A DNA stretch of 22,771 bases from positions 1-22,771 of the IMG/VR virus record IMGVR_UViG_3300050821_009689, one strand, 5' to 3'. The position numbers were made by a program, and so were the translations under genes. This document shows, piece by piece, positions 13,045-20,654 of the stretch. Source of the DNA: a virus. The first letter of the stretch is position 1, and each line of letters opens with the position of its first letter. The notes under the pieces are model-generated. The model ran no database searches. It was not told the DNA's origin and was given only the letters and a program-made list of their open reading frames with translations.

Positions 13045-13554
13045 GTGCGTAGCGGCGAGCGTTGGAAATCGATTGAAGGGTATGAAGGAATTTATTCGAT
13101 TTCAAATTGGGGAAATGTGCGAAATGATCGTACCGGGAAGTTTATTTCATTATTCGGTGATAGACATTTTTTTGCTGATCTTTGGGTAGATAATAAAAAA
13201 GATAGAAAATCAGTACACAGGTTAGTTGCAATTGCGTTTGTTCCTAATCCAAGTAATCAGCCAAATGTCTTGCATGATAATGGAAACGGCTTTGATAATT
13301 ACTATAAAAATTTGAAGTGGGGAACACAAGTAGAAAATCTCCAAGATGCTATGAGGCACGGGACGTGGTTTAAACCTCCATTGTTACGGGGTTCAAAAAA
13401 CGGGAATTCGAAGATCACAGAAAAAGAAGCTAAAAAGATAAAATACCTACTTAAAAATTCTGGGCTTTCTCAACAAGCTATTGGTAATTTAGTTGGTGTT
13501 ACTAGATCTTTAGTACGAGATATAAAATTGGGCAATTCTTGGAAGCATCTTTAA
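13045..13554 (+). CDS. Free-standing NUMOD4-HNH homing endonuclease
   Basis: This 169-residue protein starts with a NUMOD4 motif (ERWKSIEGYEGIYSISNWG, residues ~5-23). An HNH core follows: VHRLVAIAFVPNP, then VLHDNGNGFDNYYKNLKWGT (residues ~88-107). The C-terminus has a helix-turn-helix (ITEKEAKKIKYLL, LSQQAIGNLVGVTRSLV). The whole is the standard layout of phage free-standing homing endonucleases that cleave and spread into related genomes. It sits between the recombinase and a nuclease gene and is AT-rich compared with both. The GTG start has only a weak GGGG upstream. The TAA overlaps the next ATG (TAATG). Confidence 0.9.
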   Translation: MRSGERWKSIEGYEGIYSISNWGNVRNDRTGKFISLFGDRHFFADLWVDNKKDRKSVHRLVAIAFVPNPSNQPNVLHDNGNGFDNYYKNLKWGTQVENLQDAMRHGTWFKPPLLRGSKNGNSKITEKEAKKIKYLLKNSGLSQQAIGNLVGVTRSLVRDIKLGNSWKHL

Positions 13555-14129
13555 TGCGAACGGGTGGTTCATCTGCGAAGGGGGCAGAATTTGAGAGATT
13601 AGTATGTAAAACTTTCTCTCGATGGATGACGGAAGGTAAGCGAGATGATTTATTTTGGCGAACCTCACTTTCAGGAGGCCGCGCCACGATTGCCAAAAAG
13701 GGTGGTCGGATGAATAAATCTCAAATGGGGGATATCTGCTCTGTTGATCCTGAAGGAGATTGGCTGATAAAGAAGTTTGTATTGGAGTGCAAGTATTATA
13801 AAAGCCTCGATATTCAGGGCGGATTACTAAAGGGATCTGGAGTATTAATCGAATTCTGGCGTAAGCTTTGTCACGATTGCAAGGATAGTGGGCGCGAGCC
13901 CTTGCTGATCGCCAAGCAAAATAATTATCCAATTATCTTGATTACTACAGAGCAAGGCACCTCGAGTTTCGGCTTCGGGCTCAAGCATCCGGATTATGCG
14001 TTATCGGCTAAGCATACGCATCATCTGGCTACCTTACACCATTTTGCTAGAAGAGCGGAAGTATATCTTTTTGATTGCCTGGAAAAAGTTGTTTCTCCGA
14101 CACACCGACTGCGTGGCCACGATGACTAG
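13554..14129 (+). CDS. PD-(D/E)XK nuclease, Holliday junction resolvase-like
   Basis: I chose the ATG at 13554, which overlaps the endonuclease stop, over a TTG at 13539. The 191-residue protein shows the core of an archaeal Hjc/RecB-type nuclease: an AKGAEFERLVCKTF helix with E12/E14, then MGDIC (D60) and KKFVLECKYYKS (E78-x-K80). Spacing and order fit metal-dependent cleavage of branched DNA. The genome also encodes RuvB (22425-22771), so a RuvC-like resolving role is plausible. A restriction-like or general repair nuclease is possible. The C-terminal half is less clear (GFGLKHPDYALSAKHTHH). Confidence 0.72.
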   Translation: MRTGGSSAKGAEFERLVCKTFSRWMTEGKRDDLFWRTSLSGGRATIAKKGGRMNKSQMGDICSVDPEGDWLIKKFVLECKYYKSLDIQGGLLKGSGVLIEFWRKLCHDCKDSGREPLLIAKQNNYPIILITTEQGTSSFGFGLKHPDYALSAKHTHHLATLHHFARRAEVYLFDCLEKVVSPTHRLRGHDD

Positions 14130-14910
14130 CCCTCTGACCTTTCGCCGAGTAGCCCCGATGAGTTCACCTTTTATTTTGTGGACATTGCAGCGTACTGGAG
14201 GCACCAACTTATTCAATCTGCTCTGCGCGCTTTCCGATCATCCGAGCGCCGAGCATGAGCCCTTTAATTTCAATCTGGCGCAGCCGCGACAATTCTCGAA
14301 AGTGTATCGTGATTGGCTCAAGTTCAAAGATCCGGCAGCGCTGCATCAGATCTGTGCGAGGCGGCTGCTGATCAAGCATGTTTATGAATGGTTCGAAAAC
14401 GATTTCAATGCCGCTTTGGCGCTGGCGGCCGATCGCAATCAATATCGGCACATCCATCTACTGCGCCGTGATGCCGTGGCAAGGCTCGTATCCAAAGGCG
14501 TGGCCGAAGCCGAGGGCACGTGGTATCCGCCCGACGCGGAAACGGTGTTTCCAAAGGTGATCAAAGGGGAGCGTCGGCTGAAGCCGCTCGATATCGATTA
14601 TCTCGTGCGCAAGCATGAGATCGCCGAGCGCAAGAAGCTCAATGTAACGCGGATGCACCGCAAGCTGATGCGGTGTTATGCGATCACCTATGAAGATCTC
14701 TATCAAGGGCCAATTTATTTACGCTTCGAGCGCCTTGCCGCCTTGACGGATTTTCTCCATATCGATCGCAGCCGGCTCGATGATCAAGCCGATCTGGTGG
14801 AGCAATATCTGGTACGTGGTGGGCAGAATACATCACTCCTGCTACCGCATATTCCAGGGATCAATGAATTGCGCGCTGCATTAGGCGAAGAAGGGGAAGT
14901 GCTCGCATGA
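14122..14910 (+). CDS. Stf0-like sulfotransferase family protein
   Basis: The likely starts are the ATG at 14122, overlapping the nuclease stop by eight bases, or the ATG at 14158; neither has a strong Shine-Dalgarno. PFILWTLQRTGGTNLFNLL matches the PAPS 5'-phosphosulfate-binding loop of sulfotransferases (R-[ST]-G-x-T). HIHLLRRDAVARLVSKGVA followed by GTWYPP matches the 3'-phosphate-binding segment of Stf0-type enzymes, and ITYEDLYQ matches their conserved YEDL. The enzyme would move sulfate from PAPS to a hydroxyl group, often of a sugar. It is directly followed by a glycosyltransferase-like gene (ATGA overlap), so the acceptor may be a glycan. Substrate unknown. Confidence 0.72.
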   Translation: MTSPLTFRRVAPMSSPFILWTLQRTGGTNLFNLLCALSDHPSAEHEPFNFNLAQPRQFSKVYRDWLKFKDPAALHQICARRLLIKHVYEWFENDFNAALALAADRNQYRHIHLLRRDAVARLVSKGVAEAEGTWYPPDAETVFPKVIKGERRLKPLDIDYLVRKHEIAERKKLNVTRMHRKLMRCYAITYEDLYQGPIYLRFERLAALTDFLHIDRSRLDDQADLVEQYLVRGGQNTSLLLPHIPGINELRAALGEEGEVLA

Positions 14911-15917
14911 TGCCACTGCTGCATGTGGTTGGTGCGTATTACAATCACCGGCCAGATCCCCTCATCGATCGGCAGCATACGCGATTGTCGTTGCTTTATA
15001 AATGGGCTGAGCGCTTGCTTGATACTCGAGGCGTGAAAGTCACGATCGTCGAGCACACAATTGGTGAACGGCCTTACGAACTCAGCCCCGACGATCCACG
15101 CTTAAAGCATGTGCAGCTATTCCAATTGCGTGGCGTACCCGAACATGAGCATTGGATCTCGTGGTCTTTGCTGAATTATGGGCTTGGCCATCAGCCGGAG
15201 GATGCGCGCTATCTGTGCTGGCAGGATACCGATATCACGCATACTCGTGATGATTGGGCCGAGCTAACCGTCGATATGTTGCAGCTTCACCGCATCGGGC
15301 AGACGTGGACTACGTCGGTCGATCTCGATCCGCGCGGCAATCAGATCGCCAATGAGCGCGGCGATATGGTGGATCGTTCCTTCTCTGCGGCGTGGTTAAG
15401 TGGGGATAGCGTGCAGGCCGCTTCCTATGGCGCGACGACGCAGGCTTTCAAGCCTAAACCGGGCGAGAAGGTGGATGTGAGGGCTCATCCCGGCTATTCG
15501 GTGGCGATCAGGAAGAGCGCCTTGCAGGGGATCGGCCGGCTGATCGATTGGGATCTCACGGGATCGAGCGATTGGCATATGTTCAGGGCCTTTACCGGCA
15601 CCCTCAATCAATTCGATCATCGGATGACGCCCGCCTTCAATCGCAAGCTGCGTGAGTTCGCGGCGCGCTGCGATGAACATATCCGCCAGGATATCGGCGT
15701 GGTGCCGGGCTTGATCCTGGCTGGCTGGCATGGCCGCAAGCGGGATCGCTGGTACATCCGGCGCAATGAAGTGATGCAGCTTGCGGCCTTCGATCCCGAT
15801 ATCGATATCACATACGATGTGAATGGCATCCCGACGCTCTGCACCGACAATCGAGCCCTGCGCGATGGCTTGCGTAGATACAACGCTGCACGGCACGAGG
15901 ATAGTATCGACGTATGA
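14907..15917 (+). CDS. Glycosyltransferase-like (GT-A type) protein
   Basis: The 336-residue protein starts with a strand LLHVVGAYYNHRP, then VKVTIVEHTIGERPYEL. A YLCWQDTDITHTRDDW segment (near residues 103-118) carries a DxD metal/nucleotide-sugar motif of GT-A glycosyltransferases. HPGYSVAIRKSAL and DWDLTGSSDWHMFRAF occur where acceptor-side motifs lie, then GWHGRKRDRWYIRR and an ending ALRDGLRRYNAARHEDSID. From memory this ending and WHGxKRDR recur in uncharacterised phage and bacterial glycosyltransferase-like proteins. Acceptor could be a cell-wall or capsular glycan, a virion protein or a modified base; the sequence does not decide. Two ATGs are adjacent; the first overlaps the upstream stop. 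Confidence 0.68.
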   Translation: MMPLLHVVGAYYNHRPDPLIDRQHTRLSLLYKWAERLLDTRGVKVTIVEHTIGERPYELSPDDPRLKHVQLFQLRGVPEHEHWISWSLLNYGLGHQPEDARYLCWQDTDITHTRDDWAELTVDMLQLHRIGQTWTTSVDLDPRGNQIANERGDMVDRSFSAAWLSGDSVQAASYGATTQAFKPKPGEKVDVRAHPGYSVAIRKSALQGIGRLIDWDLTGSSDWHMFRAFTGTLNQFDHRMTPAFNRKLREFAARCDEHIRQDIGVVPGLILAGWHGRKRDRWYIRRNEVMQLAAFDPDIDITYDVNGIPTLCTDNRALRDGLRRYNAARHEDSIDV

Positions 15918-16258
15918 AAGGTGGGTTAGCGATGCGAGTTCTTAATCAGCTTGGGCAAGTGATTGGAACGATGGATCACGAACCAAAAGGAAATGCATTT
16001 CATTTTAAGCACGGAGGAATTCCTTACATTTTTGCGTATGAATGGTTCTGGATCGATGAAGAAGGCAATCCTCAGGGCAAAGTAGAATCAGATGAGTGGG
16101 GCATCAAATATCCTAAAGTAGAATCTAAAGGAGTGTTTCGTGTACGGATGGAATATTTTTATTATTTGAATACAGAATATGCATTGGAGATTGCTACCTC
16201 GCTGCCGGGCTGGAAAGGACTCCCGCCGAAGCGGATAATCGAGCGCCCGACGATATGA
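15914..16258 (+). CDS. Small hypothetical protein, 114 aa
   Basis: The ATG at 15914 overlaps the upstream stop. A second ATG at 15932, preceded by AAGGTGGG at good distance, is an equally likely start (108 aa). The sequence is aromatic-rich and strand-rich (HFKHGGIPYIFAYEWFWIDEE, MEYFYYLN), AT-rich, and has no recognised motif. The end overlaps the SbcD-like gene by ATGA. Confidence 0.5.
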   Translation: MKGGLAMRVLNQLGQVIGTMDHEPKGNAFHFKHGGIPYIFAYEWFWIDEEGNPQGKVESDEWGIKYPKVESKGVFRVRMEYFYYLNTEYALEIATSLPGWKGLPPKRIIERPTI

Positions 16259-17256
16259 GCGTAATACTTTTCAGCGATCCTCATTGGAATGACAAGCCCG
16301 GCGACGCTGCGCGCTGGGGCCTCATTCCTTGGCTGATGGAGCAAGCCGCTGAGTATAAAGCTGAAGCGGTGATCTGTGGCGGCGATATGTGCGATGCCAA
16401 GGATCGACACAGTGCAGTAGTCGTCAATCGTCTCGCCGATCAGCTAAGAGATTTAGGTCGTGAAGCTGATGTATATATAAATATGGGCAACCATGATTAT
16501 CTGTCTCGGGATTGGCCCTTCTTTGAATTTGTCGATATGCTGCCAAATGTAAGATTTGTCGCTGAACCTCAATCGTATAAAATAGATGGATCGGAATGGC
16601 TTTTTTTACCTGCTACTACCGATTGGGAAAAGGATTGGAAGGGATTTGATTTCTCTCAATATGATTACTTGATGGCCCACGCCACATTCGAGGGGTGCCT
16701 CAGTGAAAACGGAACGCGACTCTCGGGTATTCCCACATCTATCTTCGCCGGTACGAAAGCGAAAATATACGCCGGCGATATACACGTGCCCCAGAAAGCC
16801 GGGCCTGTCGAATACGTTGGGGCACCTTATCGGACGCGATTTGGGGATACCTATAATCCTCGTTGCATTATTTTGGATAATGCTGGTAGGGCTAGGGATG
16901 TTGCTTTTCCGTGCCCTTCAAAGCATGTTCTGACAGTGCGAACGATCACCGATCTCGAAAAGGAATTGCGCCAGTGCAAGCGGGGTGACGCCATTAAGGT
17001 AAGGGTGCGGTTGCTGCGCAGTGAGCAGCCCGAATGGAATGCGATGAAGAAGGAGATCCGCGATCTCGTGCAACGCAGGGGCATGGAACTTGTCGGGCCT
17101 GAAAATATCCTGCTTGATGCTGCTAAGCGCGAGGATGAGCCCGAAGAATTCAAGCGGATCGATCCTGCTTCCTTAGTGCGTCGCTATGGCCGGCGCGAGA
17201 GGGTGAGTAAAGCATCTATGGAGATTGGCTTTGAAGTATTGCAGGAGGTGATATGA
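16255..17256 (+). CDS. SbcD/Mre11-like nuclease (T4 gp47 type)
   Basis: The 333-residue calcineurin-like phosphoesterase shows all five metal-binding motifs: D8xH10 (FSDPHW), GGDMCD (D44), GNHD (N79-H80-D81), H142 (MAHATF) and GDIH (D175, H177). A C-terminal region (RVSKASMEIGFEVLQEVI) would contact the Rad50 partner. With the Rad50-like ATPase at 17435-19258 it should process DNA ends and feed the RecA-like recombinase, as gp46/gp47 do in T4. Overlaps both neighbours by ATGA. Length fits T4 gp47 (about 340). Confidence 0.92.
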   Translation: MSVILFSDPHWNDKPGDAARWGLIPWLMEQAAEYKAEAVICGGDMCDAKDRHSAVVVNRLADQLRDLGREADVYINMGNHDYLSRDWPFFEFVDMLPNVRFVAEPQSYKIDGSEWLFLPATTDWEKDWKGFDFSQYDYLMAHATFEGCLSENGTRLSGIPTSIFAGTKAKIYAGDIHVPQKAGPVEYVGAPYRTRFGDTYNPRCIILDNAGRARDVAFPCPSKHVLTVRTITDLEKELRQCKRGDAIKVRVRLLRSEQPEWNAMKKEIRDLVQRRGMELVGPENILLDAAKREDEPEEFKRIDPASLVRRYGRRERVSKASMEIGFEVLQEVI

Positions 17257-17438
17257 AAACTACTCACATAACTCGTGAAGAGGGTAGAGGGGAACTTGTG
17301 ACGACCATCACTAGAAATACTAATCAAATCACTCTCTTGTTTACCTGTGTAAATGAGGAAGATGCGATAAAGTTAGAAAATCAATTGATCCGTATTTATA
17401 AAACAGACCCCGATAGCGAAGAAGTTAGGGTTCAATGA
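17253..17438 (+). CDS. Small hypothetical protein between sbcD and sbcC, 61 aa
   Basis: Starts and ends with ATGA overlaps, so it is probably translated with the flanking nuclease and ATPase genes. GGAGG precedes its ATG. The predicted fold is short strands plus a helix (TTITRNTNQITLLFTC, EEDAIKLENQLIRIY). T4 likewise has small genes between 47 and 46, but no sequence likeness is claimed. A role with the complex is inferred from position only. Confidence 0.55.
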   Translation: MKTTHITREEGRGELVTTITRNTNQITLLFTCVNEEDAIKLENQLIRIYKTDPDSEEVRVQ

Positions 17439-19258
17439 TTTTCTATTGGATCGAGTTAGAGAACTTCAAATGCTTTTCGGGTAAACACCGTTTCGACATT
17501 TCTGCCAAGGCGGGGCTCTATTATATTCGGGGCAATAATCTCGCCGAGCCCGAGCAGGGATCGAACGGCGTAGGTAAGAGTACGCTTTGGGATGCGTTCT
17601 TTTGGGCATGGACTGGTCGCACGATCGGCGACAATCGCCCTGGTGCCGCTGTCGAGCCGTGGGAAGGCAAAGGCAAAGTATCCGTCACGCTTTACTTTGG
17701 TGCCCCGCACGATATTAAACTAACACGTACTCGGCGTCCGAATAGTCTCACGCTCAACGGTGAAGTCGTCGAGCAGGCGCAATTAAGCCGCGTGCTGGGC
17801 ATGAGCGAGGATAACCTCCGCAGAACTATGCTGATCGGGCAGAAAGGCGATCTCTTCCTCGATCTGCGGGCCGAGGATCAATCGCGCATGTTCACCGACA
17901 TGCTTGATCTGAACCTATGGCTGAGCGCGGCTGAATTAGCCGGCAAGAAAGCCGGTGCCGCCGAGCGCACCGCATCCGAGCATTTATATCAGGCAGAGAA
18001 TGCCGATGGTCGGGTTGCCGCGCTTGATGAGGAAATTGAAAATGAGAAGCAGAAGGATGCCGAATTTTCTCGGCGCAAAGATAATCTGATCAAGGCGGCT
18101 GAGCGTAACGTCTCTAATAGCGAAGATGCAATTGGCGATCACGGAGATAAAAAGGCAGCCCAGTCCAAGCCGATCGATCTACGCAAGATGGAGGATGCGA
18201 TCGAGCGCTTGCGATCGTCGCTCACGCCGCTAGTTAAGCAGGAAGCAGAAGTAACGCGTAGGTTTACTACGATAACTACTCAATTGGCAGCGCTGAAAGA
18301 CGTTGGCGTTAAGTATAAAGGATCTCCGACAATCTGCCCTGAGTGTGGGCAGAAAGTAGATAAAAGGCATACCGCAGACAAAATGAAGGAAAATGAAAAG
18401 CTGATTAGCGGTGCTAATTATGAACTAGACGTTCTTGATGCCGATCTGCGCTTAGTGCAACAGCGGATAACTCGTATTCAAAAGGATATCAAGGATCAGG
18501 AAACGGAACTTAGATCGACCCGATTAATTAGCGAGCAGGATCGTCGCGAACTCGAGATCTGGCAACGCGAGCACGATCGCTTGCAGACACAATTGTCCTA
18601 TGATGAGAAGGCGCTGAAGGAAGCTAGAAATCTCTCCAATCCGCATAGCGCGGCGATCAAGGGCATGCGCGAGCGCCTGAAGGCAGCCGAGCAGCAAGCC
18701 AAGGATCAGCGCGAGCTTGCGGAGCAGTTTCAATGGCGTGCGGATACGCTGCGCTATTGGATGCAAGCCTATCGAGAAATCCGCTTAAACTTGATCGACG
18801 ATACCTTGCTTGAGATCGAGATCGCCGCCAATCGTCATACGGAGGCGCTAGGGCTCATCGATTGGAAGATTAGCTTTGCCACCGATCGTGAACTTAAATC
18901 CGGCGTTACTTCTTATGGCTTTGTCACCTTCATCCATCCGCCCGATCAACCCGAGCCGATCAAGTGGGAATCATTCTCTGGCGGGCAGCAACAAAGACTT
19001 CAACTTGCGGTGACGTTTGCGCTGAGTGAAGTATTACTAGCCCGTGCTGGGATCACCACCAATCTTGAGGTGATCGATGAACCCACCAAGTTCTTATCAC
19101 AGCAGGGTATCGACGATCTTATCGAAGTTCTCCGTGATCGAGCGCTTGATCTTGATCGCTGCGTTTATCTCGTTGACCATACTAGTCTTGATCGCGGTGC
19201 TTTTGATGGGGTCATTACTATAGAGCGATCTAAGGAAGGTTCACGAATAGTGGTTTAG
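17435..19258 (+). CDS. SbcC/Rad50-like ATPase (T4 gp46 type)
   Basis: This 607-residue SMC-like protein has Walker A GSNGVGKST (42-50). Long coiled-coil arms flank a zinc hook C301PEC304 (CPECGQK). The ABC signature is SFSGGQQQRLQLAV (near 513-526), followed by Walker B LEVIDEPTKFLSQQG and an H-loop VDHTS. The arms are much shorter than in cellular Rad50 and near those of T4 gp46 (560 aa). It would clamp DNA in an ATP-dependent way and control the SbcD-like nuclease. It is the last plus-strand gene; its 3' end overlaps a convergent tiny minus-strand frame by 29 bases. Confidence 0.93.
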   Translation: MIFYWIELENFKCFSGKHRFDISAKAGLYYIRGNNLAEPEQGSNGVGKSTLWDAFFWAWTGRTIGDNRPGAAVEPWEGKGKVSVTLYFGAPHDIKLTRTRRPNSLTLNGEVVEQAQLSRVLGMSEDNLRRTMLIGQKGDLFLDLRAEDQSRMFTDMLDLNLWLSAAELAGKKAGAAERTASEHLYQAENADGRVAALDEEIENEKQKDAEFSRRKDNLIKAAERNVSNSEDAIGDHGDKKAAQSKPIDLRKMEDAIERLRSSLTPLVKQEAEVTRRFTTITTQLAALKDVGVKYKGSPTICPECGQKVDKRHTADKMKENEKLISGANYELDVLDADLRLVQQRITRIQKDIKDQETELRSTRLISEQDRRELEIWQREHDRLQTQLSYDEKALKEARNLSNPHSAAIKGMRERLKAAEQQAKDQRELAEQFQWRADTLRYWMQAYREIRLNLIDDTLLEIEIAANRHTEALGLIDWKISFATDRELKSGVTSYGFVTFIHPPDQPEPIKWESFSGGQQQRLQLAVTFALSEVLLARAGITTNLEVIDEPTKFLSQQGIDDLIEVLRDRALDLDRCVYLVDHTSLDRGAFDGVITIERSKEGSRIVV

Positions 19259-19346
19259 CTAGGAAGAAGTAGATAGCTGCCCAGCCCATTAAAAAGCAAA
19301 ATGTGAACCACGTTATCATAATTGAGTATTTAAGCAGCAGTCTCAT
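19230..19346 (-). CDS. Tiny single-membrane-helix peptide, 38 aa
   Basis: The ATG at 19346 overlaps the stop of the upstream minus-strand gene (ATGA), and GGGAGG lies about ten bases upstream. Residues ~9-30 are a continuous hydrophobic helix (IMITWFTFCFLMGWAAIYFF). The start MRLLLK resembles MRLFIE of the other tiny peptide at 19705-19788. It fills most of the space between the convergent gene blocks. Probably inner-membrane; function unknown. Confidence 0.45.
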   Translation of the reverse strand: MRLLLKYSIMITWFTFCFLMGWAAIYFFLAKPLFVNLP

Positions 19347-19705
19347 CTTCCCGGCCCTCCCGCGTTGATGGCGCGCTTCCAATCGTTCTCGTATTCCTCC
19401 CACCGCGATCGAGCTAAGAGATCGCTGCGACCATTTGCGGTTACGCCATAGATCAGCGATCGGGAAAAGTGACGGGCCCGTCTCAGAGCCCGATTGAAAT
19501 CCTTGTATTCGATCCGCAGTCGATCCTCATTGAAGCGGGAGCCGTGATCGACGCCAGGATAGGCAATCACGACGTAATGGGATGCGTTGAGAAAGATGCG
19601 ACGTTCCCAGTCTTTTGCGGTACCGCTGAAATCGTTTGGACTGCCTTCTAGTTCGTCAATAAATCGATGAGGAATTGGTGTACCTGGATAAATTATCTTC
19701 TGCAT
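19343..19705 (-). CDS. Hypothetical protein, 120 aa
   Basis: I chose the ATG at 19705, with GGGAG about eight bases upstream and a one-base overlap with the stop of the tiny gene before it, over a TTG one codon earlier. The N-terminus carries YPGTPIPHRF. A later segment is basic and helical (DFNRALRRARHFSRSL) and the end is WEEYENDWKRAINAGGPGR. No family recognised. Confidence 0.55.
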   Translation of the reverse strand: MQKIIYPGTPIPHRFIDELEGSPNDFSGTAKDWERRIFLNASHYVVIAYPGVDHGSRFNEDRLRIEYKDFNRALRRARHFSRSLIYGVTANGRSDLLARSRWEEYENDWKRAINAGGPGR

Positions 19706-19788
19706 CAATCTACTCCCGTTGCTACGAAGTAGAACCAGATAAGGAAAAGAACGGCCATTATAGTTACGGCTTCGATAAATAACCTCAT
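19705..19788 (-). CDS. Tiny single-membrane-helix peptide, 27 aa
   Basis: The frame from ATG at 19788 to TGA at 19705 is locked into the operon: its start overlaps the upstream stop by ATGA and its stop overlaps the next ATG by TGATG. Nearly the whole peptide is hydrophobic (AVTIMAVLFLIWFYFVA). The double overlap is the main reason for calling so short a gene. Function unknown. Confidence 0.42.
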   Translation of the reverse strand: MRLFIEAVTIMAVLFLIWFYFVATGVD

Positions 19789-20006
19789 CGCTCGATCCGC
19801 TCGCGATGTCCCTTTACATCCTCGCTTGAGAGCCAGTTAGTGAAGATGTAGCTGTCGGGATGGGCTGCGTGCATTTCGCGCCACACTTCGCCCCTAACCT
19901 TGAGCGCAATCTGCTTAGTCTCTTCGCGGATCGTGCGGCTTTCAATAACCTTGCCGTCGCGCGTGGTGCAGGTAACGATGCCGACTGCCATGTATTCATT
20001 GCTCAT
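19785..20006 (-). CDS. Small hypothetical protein, 73 aa
   Basis: The ATG at 20006 overlaps the upstream TAA by one base and follows GGGAGA. Short strands (YMAVGIVTCTTRDGKVIESR) precede a charged helix. The sequence ends HRERIER, whose purine-rich codons may serve initiation of the tiny downstream gene. No family recognised. Confidence 0.55.
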   Translation of the reverse strand: MSNEYMAVGIVTCTTRDGKVIESRTIREETKQIALKVRGEVWREMHAAHPDSYIFTNWLSSEDVKGHRERIER

Positions 20007-20284
20007 TAGCTTTCTCCCTTAGGTTTTGAAATGGTGATCAATTTATCAGTATCTTCTTTCGTAATTATCCGTTTTTCTGGTTCATAAGTTCGGGGTTGTT
20101 TCCACGTAGTCCCTGTCGCTACATTCTCCAAGATCATGAAATCTTGATTGAAGCTAATTACGCGAACAGGCATTTCAACAAACTCACCCCCATCTCTGGA
20201 AATTTGGAAGTTTATTGTATCTCCTATTTTCCATCCTCCTTCGGGTGGCTCAGGGGTTATAATAGAAATTTTTTGATCTTTCAT
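20006..20284 (-). CDS. Small beta-rich hypothetical protein, 92 aa
   Basis: The ATG at 20284 follows GGAAGGTGG. The pattern of short strands with Gly and Pro turns (GGWKIGDTINFQISRDG, MPVRVISFNQDFMILENV) suggests a small beta-barrel such as an SH3 or OB-like fold. AT-rich. A possible 15-codon frame (20281-20328) leads into it but has no Shine-Dalgarno. Function unknown. Confidence 0.55.
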   Translation of the reverse strand: MKDQKISIITPEPPEGGWKIGDTINFQISRDGGEFVEMPVRVISFNQDFMILENVATGTTWKQPRTYEPEKRIITKEDTDKLITISKPKGES

Positions 20285-20340
20285 TTTAGACCACCTTCCA
20301 TTTCCAAAATTTCGCCGTCGGTCTTCATTTTAGAAGTAGG

Positions 20341-20592
20341 TTACGTTTGTTGCTCTTCGTGCATTGCGATGCAATTGCAGTGGAGATTAGTATCTCCCGC
20401 GAAATTAAGCTGAGCTTTCATGTTGCCGAATTCAGTGTAATACTTGGTTAGGTACTCCGAGACCGCCTTCTCAATTTCGGCCAGAGATAAAGTTAGCCTA
20501 ATCTCCTTGATCACGCGAGTTCTGGTTGTCGGCTTATTCGTTGCGTGTAGTTCATTTCCGGGCATAGTAACGGCTGAGAACCCTTCGCTCAC
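20341..20592 (-). CDS. Small hypothetical protein, 83 aa
   Basis: I chose the GTG at 20592 because GGAGG (20598-20602) lies exactly five bases upstream. An ATG at 20565 lacks a binding site, and the in-frame TTG at 20622 lies in the terminator hairpin. A central amphipathic helix (LSLAEIEKAVSEYLTKYY) follows a basic segment. The C-terminus is Cys/His-containing (HCNCIAMHEEQQ). Function unknown. Confidence 0.55.
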   Translation of the reverse strand: MSEGFSAVTMPGNELHATNKPTTRTRVIKEIRLTLSLAEIEKAVSEYLTKYYTEFGNMKAQLNFAGDTNLHCNCIAMHEEQQT

Positions 20593-20597
20593 AGTAG

Positions 20598-20602
20598 CCT
20601 CC
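20598..20602 (-). promoter_or_regulatory. Shine-Dalgarno GGAGG fixing a GTG start
   Basis: Perfect GGAGG on the minus strand, five bases from GTG at 20592 and directly next to the U-tract of the terminator. Confidence 0.7.
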
Positions 20603-20639
20603 AAAAGAAAAAAGCCGGGCAATTAGAACCCTGCCCGGC
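20603..20639 (-). terminator. Intrinsic terminator after the HTH regulator
   Basis: On the minus strand a perfect 7-bp stem GCCGGGC/GCCCGGC (20633-20639 with 20614-20620) with a 12-base loop is followed by TTTTTTCTTTT. It lies 16 bases past the stop of the regulator gene and should end transcripts of the two upstream genes. Confidence 0.85.
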
Positions 20640-20654
20640 AAAAGGGTCTTGGCT

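Noticed and set aside
15396-15896. 166-codon minus-strand frame opposite the glycosyltransferase-like gene
   Set aside because: Frame is open because of GC-rich codon bias of the sense gene. No motif seen.
20281-20328. 15-codon minus-strand frame leading by ATGA into the gene at 20006-20284
   Set aside because: No Shine-Dalgarno and too short to support; could be a leader peptide but nothing else backs it.
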